Assembly (NCBI GenBank): GCA_050633905.1
Contig: JBOEHJ010000006.1
Coordinates: 1-64,000 of the forward strand
Reading direction: 5' to 3'
Origin: JANQPX01 sp050633905
GTDB lineage: Bacteria > Pseudomonadota > Alphaproteobacteria > Geminicoccales > Geminicoccaceae
Length of the DNA stretch: 64,000 nucleotides
A program made the translations under genes and the position numbers. The notes under the pieces were generated by a model. That model did not search any database. It was not told the origin of the DNA and saw nothing but the letters and a program-made list of their open reading frames with translations. Every line of letters begins with the position of its first letter. Position 1 is the stretch's first letter. Below are positions 15,810-23,482 of this stretch, in pieces.

Positions 15810-17177
15810 TCATGTCCAGCCAAGGGCAGCGAGCGCCATCCCTGCCAGCGCACAGCCAGTTAGAACCGTCACTGGGCCAAGCTTGAACTGGAACACCGCC
15901 AGAACGGCGCCAAGCACCAGCGCCGCAGCCGCCAGATTGATCGAGGACCAGACAGGCACATCGAGATCGGGCCCGAAGGATGCGATCGTCCTTACCTCGT
16001 CGAAAACCACATGAAGCCCAAACCAGACAGCGAGGTTCAGGATGACGCCGACCACGGCTGCGGTGATGGCGGTCAGCGCGGCTGTCAGGAGCGCGTTGTC
16101 GCGCAGGCGCTCGATGAAGGGGGCCCCGAGGAAAATCCAGAGGAAGCAGGGCGTGAATGTCACCCAAGTCGTCAGAAGCCCGCCCAGTGTGCCGGCCGCG
16201 AGGGGCGACAGCCCGGTCGCCTCGCGGAACGCGCCCATGAAGCCCACGAACTGCGTGACCATGATCAGGGGGCCGGGCGTGGTTTCCGCCATGCCGAGAC
16301 CGTCCAGCATTTCACCTGGGGCGAGCCAGCCGAAATTCTGCACCGCTTCCTGCGCGACATAGGCCAGCACCGCATAGGCGCCGCCGAAGGTGACGACGGC
16401 CATGACGCTGAAGAAGCCTGCGATCTGAGAAAAGACATTGGCAGGGCCGAGCAGGACGAACAGAAGGGCAACCGGGGCCAGCCAGAGCATGAGGAACACC
16501 GTCGAGATGCGAAATGCCCAAGCCCGATTGACCCGTGTGTGTTCGGGAGACGCCTCGCCCAGCAGCGTATCGGCGTCATCGACCTGGACCTTGCCGACCT
16601 TGCCGTGTCCGCCGCCCCCATGGAATGCTGGCAGGCCCGCCCGCGCGCCGAAGAAGCCGATGAGGCCAGCGAGCAGGATGATCAGCGGAAACGGCACCGC
16701 GAAACCGAAGATCGCCACGAAAGACGCGGCGGCGATGGCGACCATTGCGCCGTTCTTGAGTGCGCGCGAGCCGATGCGGATGACCGCCTGCACCACGATG
16801 GCCAGCACCGCGGCCTTGAGCCCGAAGAACAGCGCCTCGACAGGTCCGACATTGCCATAGAGCGCATAGATCCAGCTCAAGCCCATGATGGCGATGACGC
16901 CGGGCAGCACAAAGAGGACGCCCGCGATGATGCCGCCCAGCGTGCGGTGCATCAACCAGCCGATATAGACGGCAAGCTGCATGGCCTCCGGACCCGGCAG
17001 CAGCATGCAGTAGTTCAGCGCATGCAGGAACCGCTTCTCGCCCAGCCAGCGCTGTTCCTCGACAAGTATGCGGTGCATCAGCGCGATCTGTCCGGCGGGG
17101 CCACCGAAGCTCAGAAGGCCGATGCGGGCCCAGATGCGGGTGGCCTCGGCCAGGGTGGGATAAACACGGTCCTGCAT
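15810..17177 (-). CDS. chrA: Chromate efflux transporter ChrA
   Basis: 455 aa, long-chain (two-domain) CHR family. Each half carries the conserved start: IGLLSFGGPAGQIALMHR, and in the second half VVTFGGAYAVLAYVAQEAV with the partner motif ETTPGPLIMVTQFVGF. About ten hydrophobic segments; a His/Gly-rich loop (HGGGGHGKVGK) joins the halves. It exports chromate across the inner membrane. Its ATG overlaps the chrB stop (TGATG). The pair is inserted leftward within rightward establishment genes and is a likely resistance cargo. Confidence 0.92.
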   Translation of the reverse strand: MQDRVYPTLAEATRIWARIGLLSFGGPAGQIALMHRILVEEQRWLGEKRFLHALNYCMLLPGPEAMQLAVYIGWLMHRTLGGIIAGVLFVLPGVIAIMGLSWIYALYGNVGPVEALFFGLKAAVLAIVVQAVIRIGSRALKNGAMVAIAAASFVAIFGFAVPFPLIILLAGLIGFFGARAGLPAFHGGGGHGKVGKVQVDDADTLLGEASPEHTRVNRAWAFRISTVFLMLWLAPVALLFVLLGPANVFSQIAGFFSVMAVVTFGGAYAVLAYVAQEAVQNFGWLAPGEMLDGLGMAETTPGPLIMVTQFVGFMGAFREATGLSPLAAGTLGGLLTTWVTFTPCFLWIFLGAPFIERLRDNALLTAALTAITAAVVGVILNLAVWFGLHVVFDEVRTIASFGPDLDVPVWSSINLAAAALVLGAVLAVFQFKLGPVTVLTGCALAGMALAALGWT

Positions 17178-17998
17178 CAGTCTGCCTTCGGCTTGTTGGT
17201 GGGCCAGTTGTGGGTCTCGTCAGTTGCGTCCCGCGCCCATCGGTAGAAGGCGTCGTAGAGCAGCATCCCGGCCTCCAGCTGCTCCAGATCGTCGGAGAAC
17301 ATGCGCGACAGACCGAGCGAGGCGGCCAGCAGCCCCGCAGCTTCGGGCGCGAGATCGAGCCGGGCGGTATCGGCTCCGCGCACGATTGTCGCGAGCCGGT
17401 CGAGGGCAGGGATGTTCAGGCCGAACTCGGCAAGCAGGACGTCAAAGGTGCAAAGCTCGCCCCGATGGCTCCAGAACACGTCTTCGATGTCGAAGGGCGC
17501 GGCGTTATAGCGTTCGGCGACGCCCACCACCTCGGCGGGTGCCACAAACAGGATGACCGCGCGGGGATCGAGAAACCGCCGGATCAGCCAGGGACAGGCG
17601 ATGCGGTCGATCTTGGGCCGTGACCGCGTCACCCAAGTTGTGCGGCCCTGCGCGTCGCGCGCGGGCAGCCTCAAAGGATCGATCAGCGGCAGCCCGGCCA
17701 AGCGCCAGGCCTCGAACCCGCCATCGAGATACTCCGAGGCGCAGCCTTCGGCGCGCAGGATCGCGGCTGTGCCCTGGCTGCGCCGATGGCCCGCCTGACA
17801 GACGGCGATGGACGTCTGCCCGCCAAGCTGCACGGCAAGTGTAGCAAGATCCCGGTCGTCAGTCCTTATGGATCCGGGTAACAGGCGCGGATCGGTGGCG
17901 AAGTCTTCTTCGGACCGCACATCCAGCAAGAGCGGCGCGCGTGGGGTCCCGATGATGCGGGCAAGTTTTTCGGATGAAATAGCGTTAGGCGCAGGCAT
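17177..17998 (-). CDS. chrB: ChrB-type chromate resistance protein with rhodanese domain
   Basis: 273 aa. N-terminal rhodanese fold (1-110) with the active-site loop VCQAGHRRSQG (Cys67), then a ChrB C-terminal domain (about 118-262: WVTRSRPKIDRIACPWLIRRFLDP, FDIEDVFWSHRGELCTFD). ChrB proteins act in chromate sensing or reduction and are needed for full ChrA resistance. The usual ChrB N-terminal domain is replaced here by rhodanese, a known variant architecture. ATG 17998 has AGGAGG close upstream. The leader may contain a regulatory RNA. Confidence 0.87.
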   Translation of the reverse strand: MPAPNAISSEKLARIIGTPRAPLLLDVRSEEDFATDPRLLPGSIRTDDRDLATLAVQLGGQTSIAVCQAGHRRSQGTAAILRAEGCASEYLDGGFEAWRLAGLPLIDPLRLPARDAQGRTTWVTRSRPKIDRIACPWLIRRFLDPRAVILFVAPAEVVGVAERYNAAPFDIEDVFWSHRGELCTFDVLLAEFGLNIPALDRLATIVRGADTARLDLAPEAAGLLAASLGLSRMFSDDLEQLEAGMLLYDAFYRWARDATDETHNWPTNKPKAD

Positions 17999-18110
17999 CT
18001 GCGTTCCTCCTAAGGTCAGGATATGCGGGAACGCGATCTTCGGCTGGCGCCTCGTGGGGCGGTCGCAAACCCCATATCACCACGTTTCAAGAAATTCTGC
18101 GAAATGTCAA
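17999..18110 (-). promoter_or_regulatory. chrBA promoter and leader
   Basis: Read leftward, TTGACA (about 18108-18103) is a good -35 some 100 nt upstream of chrB. The leader contains TGGGG...CCCCA (about 18074-18055) and further self-complementary GC segments before AGGAGG. Conserved chrB-a/chrB-b RNA motifs have been described upstream of alphaproteobacterial chrB genes; whether this is one cannot be decided by eye. Confidence 0.35.
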
Positions 18111-18230
18111 TCACATGAACCTGTAACATCAACTGTAGCTTCGCCAGACGGCAGACGCTCGCTCTCGAGTTGCCCATGCAAAAAGAACCCAATCAGTCGA
18201 AGGTCCGCTCTCCGCCATGGCCCGCCTACG

Positions 18231-18312
18231 AGAGTAAGAGGAGTGCCGGTTTCCCGGTGACAGGTTGAGGGTTGGGAGAGTGGCTTCCGGCGCCTGTCAC
18301 GGGAGATATCCG
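18231..18312 (+). promoter_or_regulatory. Repeated structured leader, copy 2 (DUF932 gene)
   Basis: Begins AGAGTAAGAGGAGTGCCGG. GTGACAGG (18257-18264) pairs perfectly with CCTGTCAC (18293-18300). With one bulged G the stem continues as CCC (18253-18255) with GGG (18301-18303), which would mask the ribosome binding site GGGAG (18301-18305). The core GGGAGAGTGGCTTCCGGCG lies inside the loop. ATG is at 18313. Confidence 0.65.
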
Positions 18313-19512
18313 ATGGGTGTTGTAGAAGTTCTGGATCCGGTCGCACCGGCGCGAGCAGGTGGCTGGAAGGTGGACGTGAGCCGGGGTGAGCGGAATGGGC
18401 GGGTGTCGTCCGAATGGTTCAACCGGCCCGATGACGAGCGATATCTGTCGCTCGACGATCTCTGGGCCAACGTGAAGGGCCGGTCCGAGCGCAGCCGCAG
18501 CCGGGTCGTGCAGACCGCCGACATCCGCGTCGAGGCCGCGCGTGATAATCCCGAACGGTTGCACTTGATGCTGCCGAAAGCGCATGAACCGGTCGCGCCC
18601 ACGCACTGGGCCTTCGGCCAGCTTGCCAGCATCGTCGGCGCACCGGCCTCCTACCTGCGGCAGCTGCCCGCGCCGCTGGCGGGCATCAACCTGCAATACG
18701 GGCTGACCAACCACCGCGCCGAGCAGGTGAAGACTTTTGAGACCGAAGATGGCCGCACGGAACTGCGCGCGGTCACCGGCCCCGACTATGGCCGCATCCA
18801 TGACCACGAACTGGTCGAGGCCGTGCAGCGCATCGCGGGCAATGGCACGGGCGACACGCGCTGGAAGGTGCCTGGCGTGCTCGACTGGTCGACCGGGGTC
18901 TACAACCCCGATGTCGAGATCAGCCGCGACACGACCACGCTCTATGCCTCGGACCGCGACGTCTTCCTGTTCCTTGTCGACGATCGCAACCCGATCGAGG
19001 CGGGCAAGTTGGCGGACGGCTCTCCCGACCTCTACTTTCGGGGCTTTTACTGCTGGAATTCGGAGGTGGGCGCCAAGACCCTCGGCATGGCGAGCTTCTA
19101 CCTGAGGGCAGTGTGCCAGAACCGCAACCTCTGGGGCGTCGAGGATTTTCAGGAGATCCGGATCCGGCATTCGAAATACGCCGCCTCCCGCTTTGCCCAT
19201 GAGGCGGCCCCGGCGCTGACGCGTTTCGCCAATTCCTCGCCGCAGGGGTTTGTGAACGGCATCAAGGCCGCGCGGCAGCAGATCGTGGCGCGCAGCGATG
19301 ATGATCGCGCGGATTTCCTGCGCAAGCGGGGCTTCTCGAAGGCGGAGTCCGGCAAGATCATCGAGAAAGTGCTGATGGAAGAAGGCCGCCCGCCCGAGAG
19401 TATCTTCGACTTCGTGCAGGGCATCACGCGGCTTGCGCGCGACAAGACCCAGCAGGATGCCCGCCTCGACATGGAAGGGCGCGCCAAGAAGCTCCTCGAC
19501 CGGGTCGGCTGA
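18313..19512 (+). CDS. DUF932 domain-containing protein
   Basis: 399 aa from ATG 18313. DUF932 signature segments: HWAFGQLASIVGAPASYLRQLP, LRAVTGPDYGRIHDHELVEAVQRI, DRDVFLFLVDDRNPIEAG, FYCWNSEVGAKTLGMASFYLRAVCQNRNLWG, IRHSKYAASRF. The family is common on plasmids and phages; its function is unproven. It follows copy 2 of the repeated leader and precedes the RadC-like gene by 127 nt, the same pairing seen on many proteobacterial plasmids. A role in plasmid establishment is likely but inferred. Confidence 0.88.
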   Translation: MGVVEVLDPVAPARAGGWKVDVSRGERNGRVSSEWFNRPDDERYLSLDDLWANVKGRSERSRSRVVQTADIRVEAARDNPERLHLMLPKAHEPVAPTHWAFGQLASIVGAPASYLRQLPAPLAGINLQYGLTNHRAEQVKTFETEDGRTELRAVTGPDYGRIHDHELVEAVQRIAGNGTGDTRWKVPGVLDWSTGVYNPDVEISRDTTTLYASDRDVFLFLVDDRNPIEAGKLADGSPDLYFRGFYCWNSEVGAKTLGMASFYLRAVCQNRNLWGVEDFQEIRIRHSKYAASRFAHEAAPALTRFANSSPQGFVNGIKAARQQIVARSDDDRADFLRKRGFSKAESGKIIEKVLMEEGRPPESIFDFVQGITRLARDKTQQDARLDMEGRAKKLLDRVG

Positions 19513-19639
19513 CAGAGCCCCCACGCAGCGATCGCCCGACACCGGGGCGGTCGCTGTAGCCTTTTTCTCAACATGCACGCCGCTGGCCATGCCCCGAAAG
19601 GGCAGGGGGCTTCGGTGTGCAGATTTCAGCGAGACCCTC

Positions 19640-20080
19640 ATGACCCCCCAGGAAGAAACCGTCATTCTCGAGGCCCGCGATATCCTCGGCCGCTACCTCA
19701 GCCAGAACCCGGTCATCGGCAGCTGGCAGGCGCTGATGGACTATTGCGCTCTGACCGTCCGAGGTCCCATCGAGCGATTCCATGTCCTCTATCTCGACCG
19801 CAAGAACCGCATAATCGCCGATGAGCTTTTGTCGACCGGCACAGTCGATCATGTGCCGGTCTATCCGCGCGAGGTGATCAAGCGGGCGCTGATGCTGAAC
19901 GCCAGCGCCCTGATCCTGATCCACAACCACCCGTCGGGTGATCCGACGCCGTCCGAGGCTGATCTCAGCATGACCAAGGAGATCCAGAAGGGCTGCAAGT
20001 ATCTCGGCCTGACGCTGCATGACCACATCATCGTCGGTGCCGGAACGGAGCTGAGCCTGCGGGCGCTCGGCAAGCTCTGA
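19640..20080 (+). CDS. RadC-family JAMM/MPN protein
   Basis: 146 aa from ATG 19640. It contains the metal-binding JAMM motif HNHPSGDPTPSEAD (His95, His97, Asp108) and the upstream ELLSTGTVDHVPVYPREV strand with the candidate glutamate. It lacks the N-terminal helix-hairpin-helix of chromosomal RadC, as usual for plasmid versions. The biochemical role of RadC-type proteins is not established. It sits between the DUF932 gene and leader copy 3. Confidence 0.88.
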   Translation: MTPQEETVILEARDILGRYLSQNPVIGSWQALMDYCALTVRGPIERFHVLYLDRKNRIIADELLSTGTVDHVPVYPREVIKRALMLNASALILIHNHPSGDPTPSEADLSMTKEIQKGCKYLGLTLHDHIIVGAGTELSLRALGKL

Positions 20081-20111
20081 CGCTGTGGCCAGGTCATCAC
20101 CGTCGCCCCTT

Positions 20112-20188
20112 CCAGGAAGAGGGTGGCGGTTTGGTCTTTGACGGATGAGGCGGGGAGAGTGGCTTTCCGCGCCGTTGGAGACATTGCC
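20112..20188 (+). promoter_or_regulatory. Repeated structured leader, copy 3
   Basis: Begins CCAGGAAGAGGGTGGCGGTTT. GACGG (20140-20144) pairs with CCGTT (20172-20176), including one G-T wobble. The core hairpin is GGGGAG-AGTGG-CTTTCC (20152-20168), one pair longer than in copy 1, with compensating changes. GGAG (20177-20180) follows the 3' arm and ATG is at 20189. Confidence 0.55.
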
Positions 20189-20707
20189 ATGTTTGACCTT
20201 CCCCTGCCGATCCAGCCGAGCCCGCGTCCGATGGGCCCTGTTCCAAATGGCGCGACTGTCGCTCCTGATCCCAGCCTGCCTTTCGCGCTGACGCGGATGC
20301 ACCGGACGCCTGCAGCCCTGATGTCGGGCACCGCTGCCCCCGTGGTCGTTGAGCGTTTTGCGACCTTGGCTGATGCCATGCAAGGGGCGTTTGAGCTTGC
20401 CGAGGACAACGGCTCCGATGCAGCGCCGCAGCTTCTGGCAATCCTTGATTGCGACCAGCGCCTGGTTCTTGCCGGGGCCGCCAGTCATGGCGCTGTGGCT
20501 TGGTGTCACCCTGTCGCCAATGCTCTTGAGGCGCGGGCCGTTGTGACCGAGGCGGTTCAACTTCGCGCCCAGGCTGGCCGTGCCATTGATTGGCACGAGC
20601 CTGAATTGGCGCAGCGACTGCGTCACCGTGCCGATCTGCTGGATGCCCGCCTTGTCGACCCGCTCTGGCGCGTTTTTGCCGCCCGCGCTCTGCAGATCGC
20701 GGCGTGA
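20189..20707 (+). CDS. Hypothetical protein (plasmid establishment region)
   Basis: 172 aa from ATG 20189 with GGAG 8 nt upstream. No signal peptide, membrane segment or known motif. The proline-rich N-terminus (LPIQPSPRPMGPVPN) is followed by an alanine-rich helical body (DAMQGAFELAEDNGS; ALEARAVVTEAVQLRAQAG). It carries leader copy 3, and its 3' end is followed by leader copy 4. Function unknown. Confidence 0.65.
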   Translation: MFDLPLPIQPSPRPMGPVPNGATVAPDPSLPFALTRMHRTPAALMSGTAAPVVVERFATLADAMQGAFELAEDNGSDAAPQLLAILDCDQRLVLAGAASHGAVAWCHPVANALEARAVVTEAVQLRAQAGRAIDWHEPELAQRLRHRADLLDARLVDPLWRVFAARALQIAA

Positions 20708-20710
20708 CGC

Positions 20711-20810
20711 CCGAGAGACAGAGGAGGGATGGGAGGGGTTTGAGCCTTCGGGGGGCAGAGGAGTGCGCCACCCGAGGGCTCTGACCTGTCCTCACCGAAC
20801 GGAGACATCC
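20711..20810 (+). promoter_or_regulatory. Repeated structured leader, copy 4 (divergent)
   Basis: GAGCCTTCGGG (20742-20752) pairs with CCCGAGGGCTC (20771-20781), 10 of 11 Watson-Crick plus one wobble. The loop contains GGGCAGAGGAGTGCGCCA in the place of the usual core. The 5' flank GACAGAGGAGGG and GGGGTTT resembles the other copies. GGAG lies about 9 nt before ATG 20811. Homology to copies 1-3 is by layout more than by sequence. Confidence 0.4.
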
Positions 20811-21302
20811 ATGACCCAGACTGAACCCACTCTGGCCGCGCCACTGCGGCCTTCCACCGTCGATTTCAGGGTGATCCTTGCCGCGCATGCCGAACGCACC
20901 GCCCGGACCCTTGCCCTGCGCCCGGGCAACAAAGACCGGCTCTTCGATGGCCTCATGGTCGCCGGCATCACCCATGTCACCGTGACTTTCGACGGTGCCG
21001 GGGACAGTGGCCAGATCGAAAGCATCGGCGCCTGGTCCGGCGAGACCGCCGTCGAGTTCCCAGCGACCGAGATCGCCTATGCGGCATTGACCTGGGACGA
21101 CCCCGAGGTCGAGATGCGGCAGCTCTCGCTGGAGGATGTGGTCGAGCAACTCGCCTACGATTTCCTCTCCGATACCCATGGCGGTTGGGAAAACAACGAC
21201 GGCGCCTACGGCGAGTTCTGCTTCGATGCCGCGGCCCGCTGCATCCACCTCGAGTTCAACGAACGGTTCACGTCATCCGAACTCTACACCCATGATTTCT
21301 GA
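20811..21302 (+). CDS. DUF6878 family protein
   Basis: 163 aa from ATG 20811. The block AYDFLSDTHGGWENNDGAYG near residue 120 and the LEFNERFTSSELYTHDF end match what I recall of DUF6878. The protein is acidic and apparently cytosolic. Function is unknown; the family recurs next to DUF6915, DUF932 and RadC genes on alphaproteobacterial plasmids. It probably starts the operon 20811-23022. Confidence 0.72.
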   Translation: MTQTEPTLAAPLRPSTVDFRVILAAHAERTARTLALRPGNKDRLFDGLMVAGITHVTVTFDGAGDSGQIESIGAWSGETAVEFPATEIAYAALTWDDPEVEMRQLSLEDVVEQLAYDFLSDTHGGWENNDGAYGEFCFDAAARCIHLEFNERFTSSELYTHDF

Positions 21303-21312
21303 GGGGGCGGCG

Positions 21313-21690
21313 ATGGCACATCCATACCACCACGCCCTGTCCTCGGTGAAGAAATGGGGCGGCACGGTCGACTGCTACATGGCCGTGCATACTTGGTTCG
21401 ACCAGAGCAAGGAGATCACTGCTGACTTCCGGCACCGGGCGCTGCGCCACCATGCCGAGGGCATCTTCATGGCCGAGAGGATTTTCGGCCCGACCCTCAC
21501 GCTCTCGACCGGACGTGTCATCCCGACCCGCTGGGTCGGCGAACAGCATGTGAAGGAAGACCTCGGCTTCATCCCGAGCTTTGCTGACTGGGTGAAGGCC
21601 ATCCGACCCGAGCCATGGATGGGCCGGGCCGAGCGGATCGAGGCACTGGTCGATCCGCATCTCGCCGCGCCCGTGGTCGAGGTCAGCTGA
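21313..21690 (+). CDS. DUF6915 family protein
   Basis: 125 aa from ATG 21313, 10 nt after the DUF6878 stop, with GAGGGGG upstream. It begins MAHPYHHALSSVKKWGG, the hallmark I associate with DUF6915, and continues YMAVHTWFDQSKEITADFRHRALRHHAEGIF. Several conserved-looking histidines suggest a metal- or nucleotide-binding fold, but no catalytic motif is established. The next small gene begins 2 nt after its stop. Confidence 0.72.
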   Translation: MAHPYHHALSSVKKWGGTVDCYMAVHTWFDQSKEITADFRHRALRHHAEGIFMAERIFGPTLTLSTGRVIPTRWVGEQHVKEDLGFIPSFADWVKAIRPEPWMGRAERIEALVDPHLAAPVVEVS

Positions 21691-21691
21691 C

Positions 21692-21889
21692 ATGACTGAT
21701 CCCGCATACTTGCGCCTCGGTCTGCCGCCGACGGCATCGCCCCAGACAGTTCTGCGCGCGGCGGTCCGGGCGCTGCACCCCGATACGCGCGCCGTGCACA
21801 GCTTCCGGACGGCGCGCAAGCGCTTCTACCGGCAGATGCTCTGCGCGCATGCCGCGCGACAGGCGGCGGGTGACAATCCGACCGGCTGA
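21692..21889 (+). CDS. Small hypothetical protein
   Basis: 65 aa from ATG 21692, almost touching the preceding stop. The sequence YLRLGLPPTASPQTVLRAAVRALHPDTR weakly recalls a degenerate J-domain start (LGL followed by HPD), but the fold is too short to assert. The C-terminus is basic (RTARKRFYRQMLCAHAARQ). The tight operon position is the main evidence that it is real. Confidence 0.5.
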   Translation: MTDPAYLRLGLPPTASPQTVLRAAVRALHPDTRAVHSFRTARKRFYRQMLCAHAARQAAGDNPTG

Positions 21890-21965
21890 TCGCTTCCAAC
21901 CAACCCTTCATCCCAATCCAGCGCCCGGCCCCAAAGCCCGGGTTTCTCAATCTCAGGAGGTCCCC

Positions 21966-22385
21966 ATGGCGGATTACTTCACCCATTTCTCATGCCTGAT
22001 CGACGTCGGCAGCCCCGAAAAGGCCGCCCGCGCACTCGCGCTGTTTCATGACCTGCGCGCTGCGGATCAGGACGCCGATGATCCGGAGGTCTCGGGCTTC
22101 ACTCTTGAGCGCCAGGACGCGCGCGATGGCAGCACCCTCTGGATCCATGACAACGACCACGGCGATGTCGACGCAGTCATCCGCTTCGTCTTGCGCCTCG
22201 CCGAAGATCTCGACCTCACTGGTCTCTGGGGGTTCCAGTATGCCCTGACCTGCTCCCGGCCCCGCCTCGATGCCTTCGGCGGCGGCGCGCATGTCATCGA
22301 TCTTGGTGCCCGCAAGTCCATCGGCTGGACGAGCAGCCAGGAATGGCTGGCCGCCGCGCTAAACGGGGAGGACGCAAATGCCTGA
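21966..22385 (+). CDS. Hypothetical protein in DUF6878/DUF6915 operon
   Basis: 139 aa from ATG 21966 with AGGAGGT ideally placed. It starts MADYFTHFSCLIDVGSPEKA, is acidic, and contains STLWIHDNDHGDVDAVIRFV and LTGLWGFQYALTCSRPRLDAFGGGAHVIDL. No function known to me; similar proteins occur in the same plasmid neighbourhood. Its last codons overlap the start of the next gene by 8 nt. Confidence 0.65.
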   Translation: MADYFTHFSCLIDVGSPEKAARALALFHDLRAADQDADDPEVSGFTLERQDARDGSTLWIHDNDHGDVDAVIRFVLRLAEDLDLTGLWGFQYALTCSRPRLDAFGGGAHVIDLGARKSIGWTSSQEWLAAALNGEDANA

Positions 22386-23022
22386 GGTCATCTCCACAAC
22401 AGTCTACCAGTTCCCTGAACTCTCCGACGTCGCCAAGGAAAAGGCGCGCAGCTGGTATCGTGAGCTTGGGCCCCATGATGATTGGTGGGACCCGGTCTAC
22501 GAGGATTTCGAGAGGATCTGCGAGATCCTCGGAATCCGCCTGAAGACCACGCCCGTGCCCCTGATGGGCGGCGGGACTCGGGCCAAGCCCTGCATCTGGT
22601 TCTCAGGCTTCTGGAGCCAGGGCGACGGGGCTTGCTTCGAAGGTTACTGGTCCCACTCCAAGGGCGCGGCCGCGCGCATCCGGGACTACGCCCCGACGGA
22701 CGCGACGCTGCATGGCATAGCCGACTGGCTGCAGGCCATCCAGCGGCGGAACTTCTACCAGCTTGCTGCTGAGGTCAGCCATCGAGGCCGCTACTACCAC
22801 GAATACACCATGTCCGTGGACGTCACGCGGGACAGCCCGACCTGGCAGCCGCCGACCGAAGACGCCGAGGAGATCGTGACCGAGGCGCTGCGCGACCTTG
22901 CCCGCTGGCTCTACCGCCAGCTTCAGAGTGAATACGACCACCTGACCTCGGACGAGGCCATCGAGGAGGGGATCATCGTGAACGAGTACACCTTCACGGA
23001 AGGAGGGCGGCGGTTCGGGTGA
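22378..23022 (+). CDS. Conserved plasmid protein annotated elsewhere as antitoxin-like
   Basis: 214 aa from ATG 22378, overlapping the previous gene by 8 nt. Characteristic segments are EKARSWYRELGPHDDWWDPVYEDFERICEILGI and GGGTRAKPCIWFSGFWSQGDGACFEGYWSHSKGAAARI. Homologues are sometimes labelled antitoxin of a toxin-antitoxin stability system, but the label has little support and I see no toxin partner directly beside it. The aromatic-rich central block suggests a ligand-binding fold. Confidence 0.65.
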   Translation: MPEVISTTVYQFPELSDVAKEKARSWYRELGPHDDWWDPVYEDFERICEILGIRLKTTPVPLMGGGTRAKPCIWFSGFWSQGDGACFEGYWSHSKGAAARIRDYAPTDATLHGIADWLQAIQRRNFYQLAAEVSHRGRYYHEYTMSVDVTRDSPTWQPPTEDAEEIVTEALRDLARWLYRQLQSEYDHLTSDEAIEEGIIVNEYTFTEGGRRFG

Positions 23023-23045
23023 GAGCGCGGGAAGTTCATTTGATC

Positions 23046-23080
23046 TTTACAATGAGGCCATATGATCTATATTCAGGCCA
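23046..23080 (+). promoter_or_regulatory. Promoter/operator of the Xre-RES toxin-antitoxin
   Basis: TTTACA (23046-23051), 16-nt spacer, TATATT (23068-23073). AGGCCA occurs at 23056-23061 and again at 23075-23080, flanking the -10 and spaced 19 nt, a plausible pair of antitoxin binding sites. GGAGG precedes ATG 23093. Confidence 0.5.
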
Positions 23081-23092
23081 ATGGAGGACGCC

Positions 23093-23482
23093 ATGTACGT
23101 CGCAGAGAAAATCCGGGAACCCGCACAGATCAACGCCGTCGCGTTGAAGGCCTATGCGCGCGTGGTCGATGCTTGGGGCCTTAACCTGAACGAAGCGGCT
23201 GGCCTTGCCGATATGACGGTGAGCACGTGGAAGCGTGCCAAGAAGCCGGATTTCACGGGGGAACTGACCAAGGATCAACTGCTGCGGCTCAGTGCGGTGA
23301 TCGGCATCTACAAATCGCTCGAACTCTATTTCTCCGAGCCGCTCGCGCGAAGCTGGTTCACCCGGCCGAACACGGGGCCGCTCTTTGGGGGCAGCCGTCC
23401 GGTTGACACGGCGATCGACGGCGGCTTGCCGCAAATTCTCGCGGTTCGGACCTATCTGGATGCGCTGCGTGGTGGGGCATGA
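23093..23482 (+). CDS. Xre/MbcA/ParS-type antitoxin
   Basis: 129 aa from ATG 23093 (GGAGG 7 nt upstream; an in-frame ATG at 23081 precedes it). N-terminal helix-turn-helix-like region (LNLNEAAGLADMTVSTWKRAKK, about 35-60) and C-terminal toxin-binding domain (LRLSAVIGIYKSLELYFSE ... TGPLFGGSRPVDTAIDGGLPQILAVRTYLDALRG). This is the standard antitoxin of Xre-RES systems: it binds the RES toxin and represses the operon. Its end overlaps the toxin start by 4 nt. Confidence 0.85.
   Translation: MYVAEKIREPAQINAVALKAYARVVDAWGLNLNEAAGLADMTVSTWKRAKKPDFTGELTKDQLLRLSAVIGIYKSLELYFSEPLARSWFTRPNTGPLFGGSRPVDTAIDGGLPQILAVRTYLDALRGGA

Noticed and set aside
15196..16014. 272-codon rightward frame across ssb
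   Set aside because: Out of frame with ssb, His/Arg/Pro-rich, and runs into the antisense of chrA.
16011..17246. 411-codon rightward open frame opposite chrA
   Set aside because: It is antisense to a clear chromate transporter, has a polar, Asp/His/Gln-rich composition and no family features; GC-rich codon bias produces such shadows.
19568..20626. 352-codon leftward frame over the RadC and 20189 genes
   Set aside because: Antisense to a convincing JAMM motif and to leader copy 3; no family resemblance.
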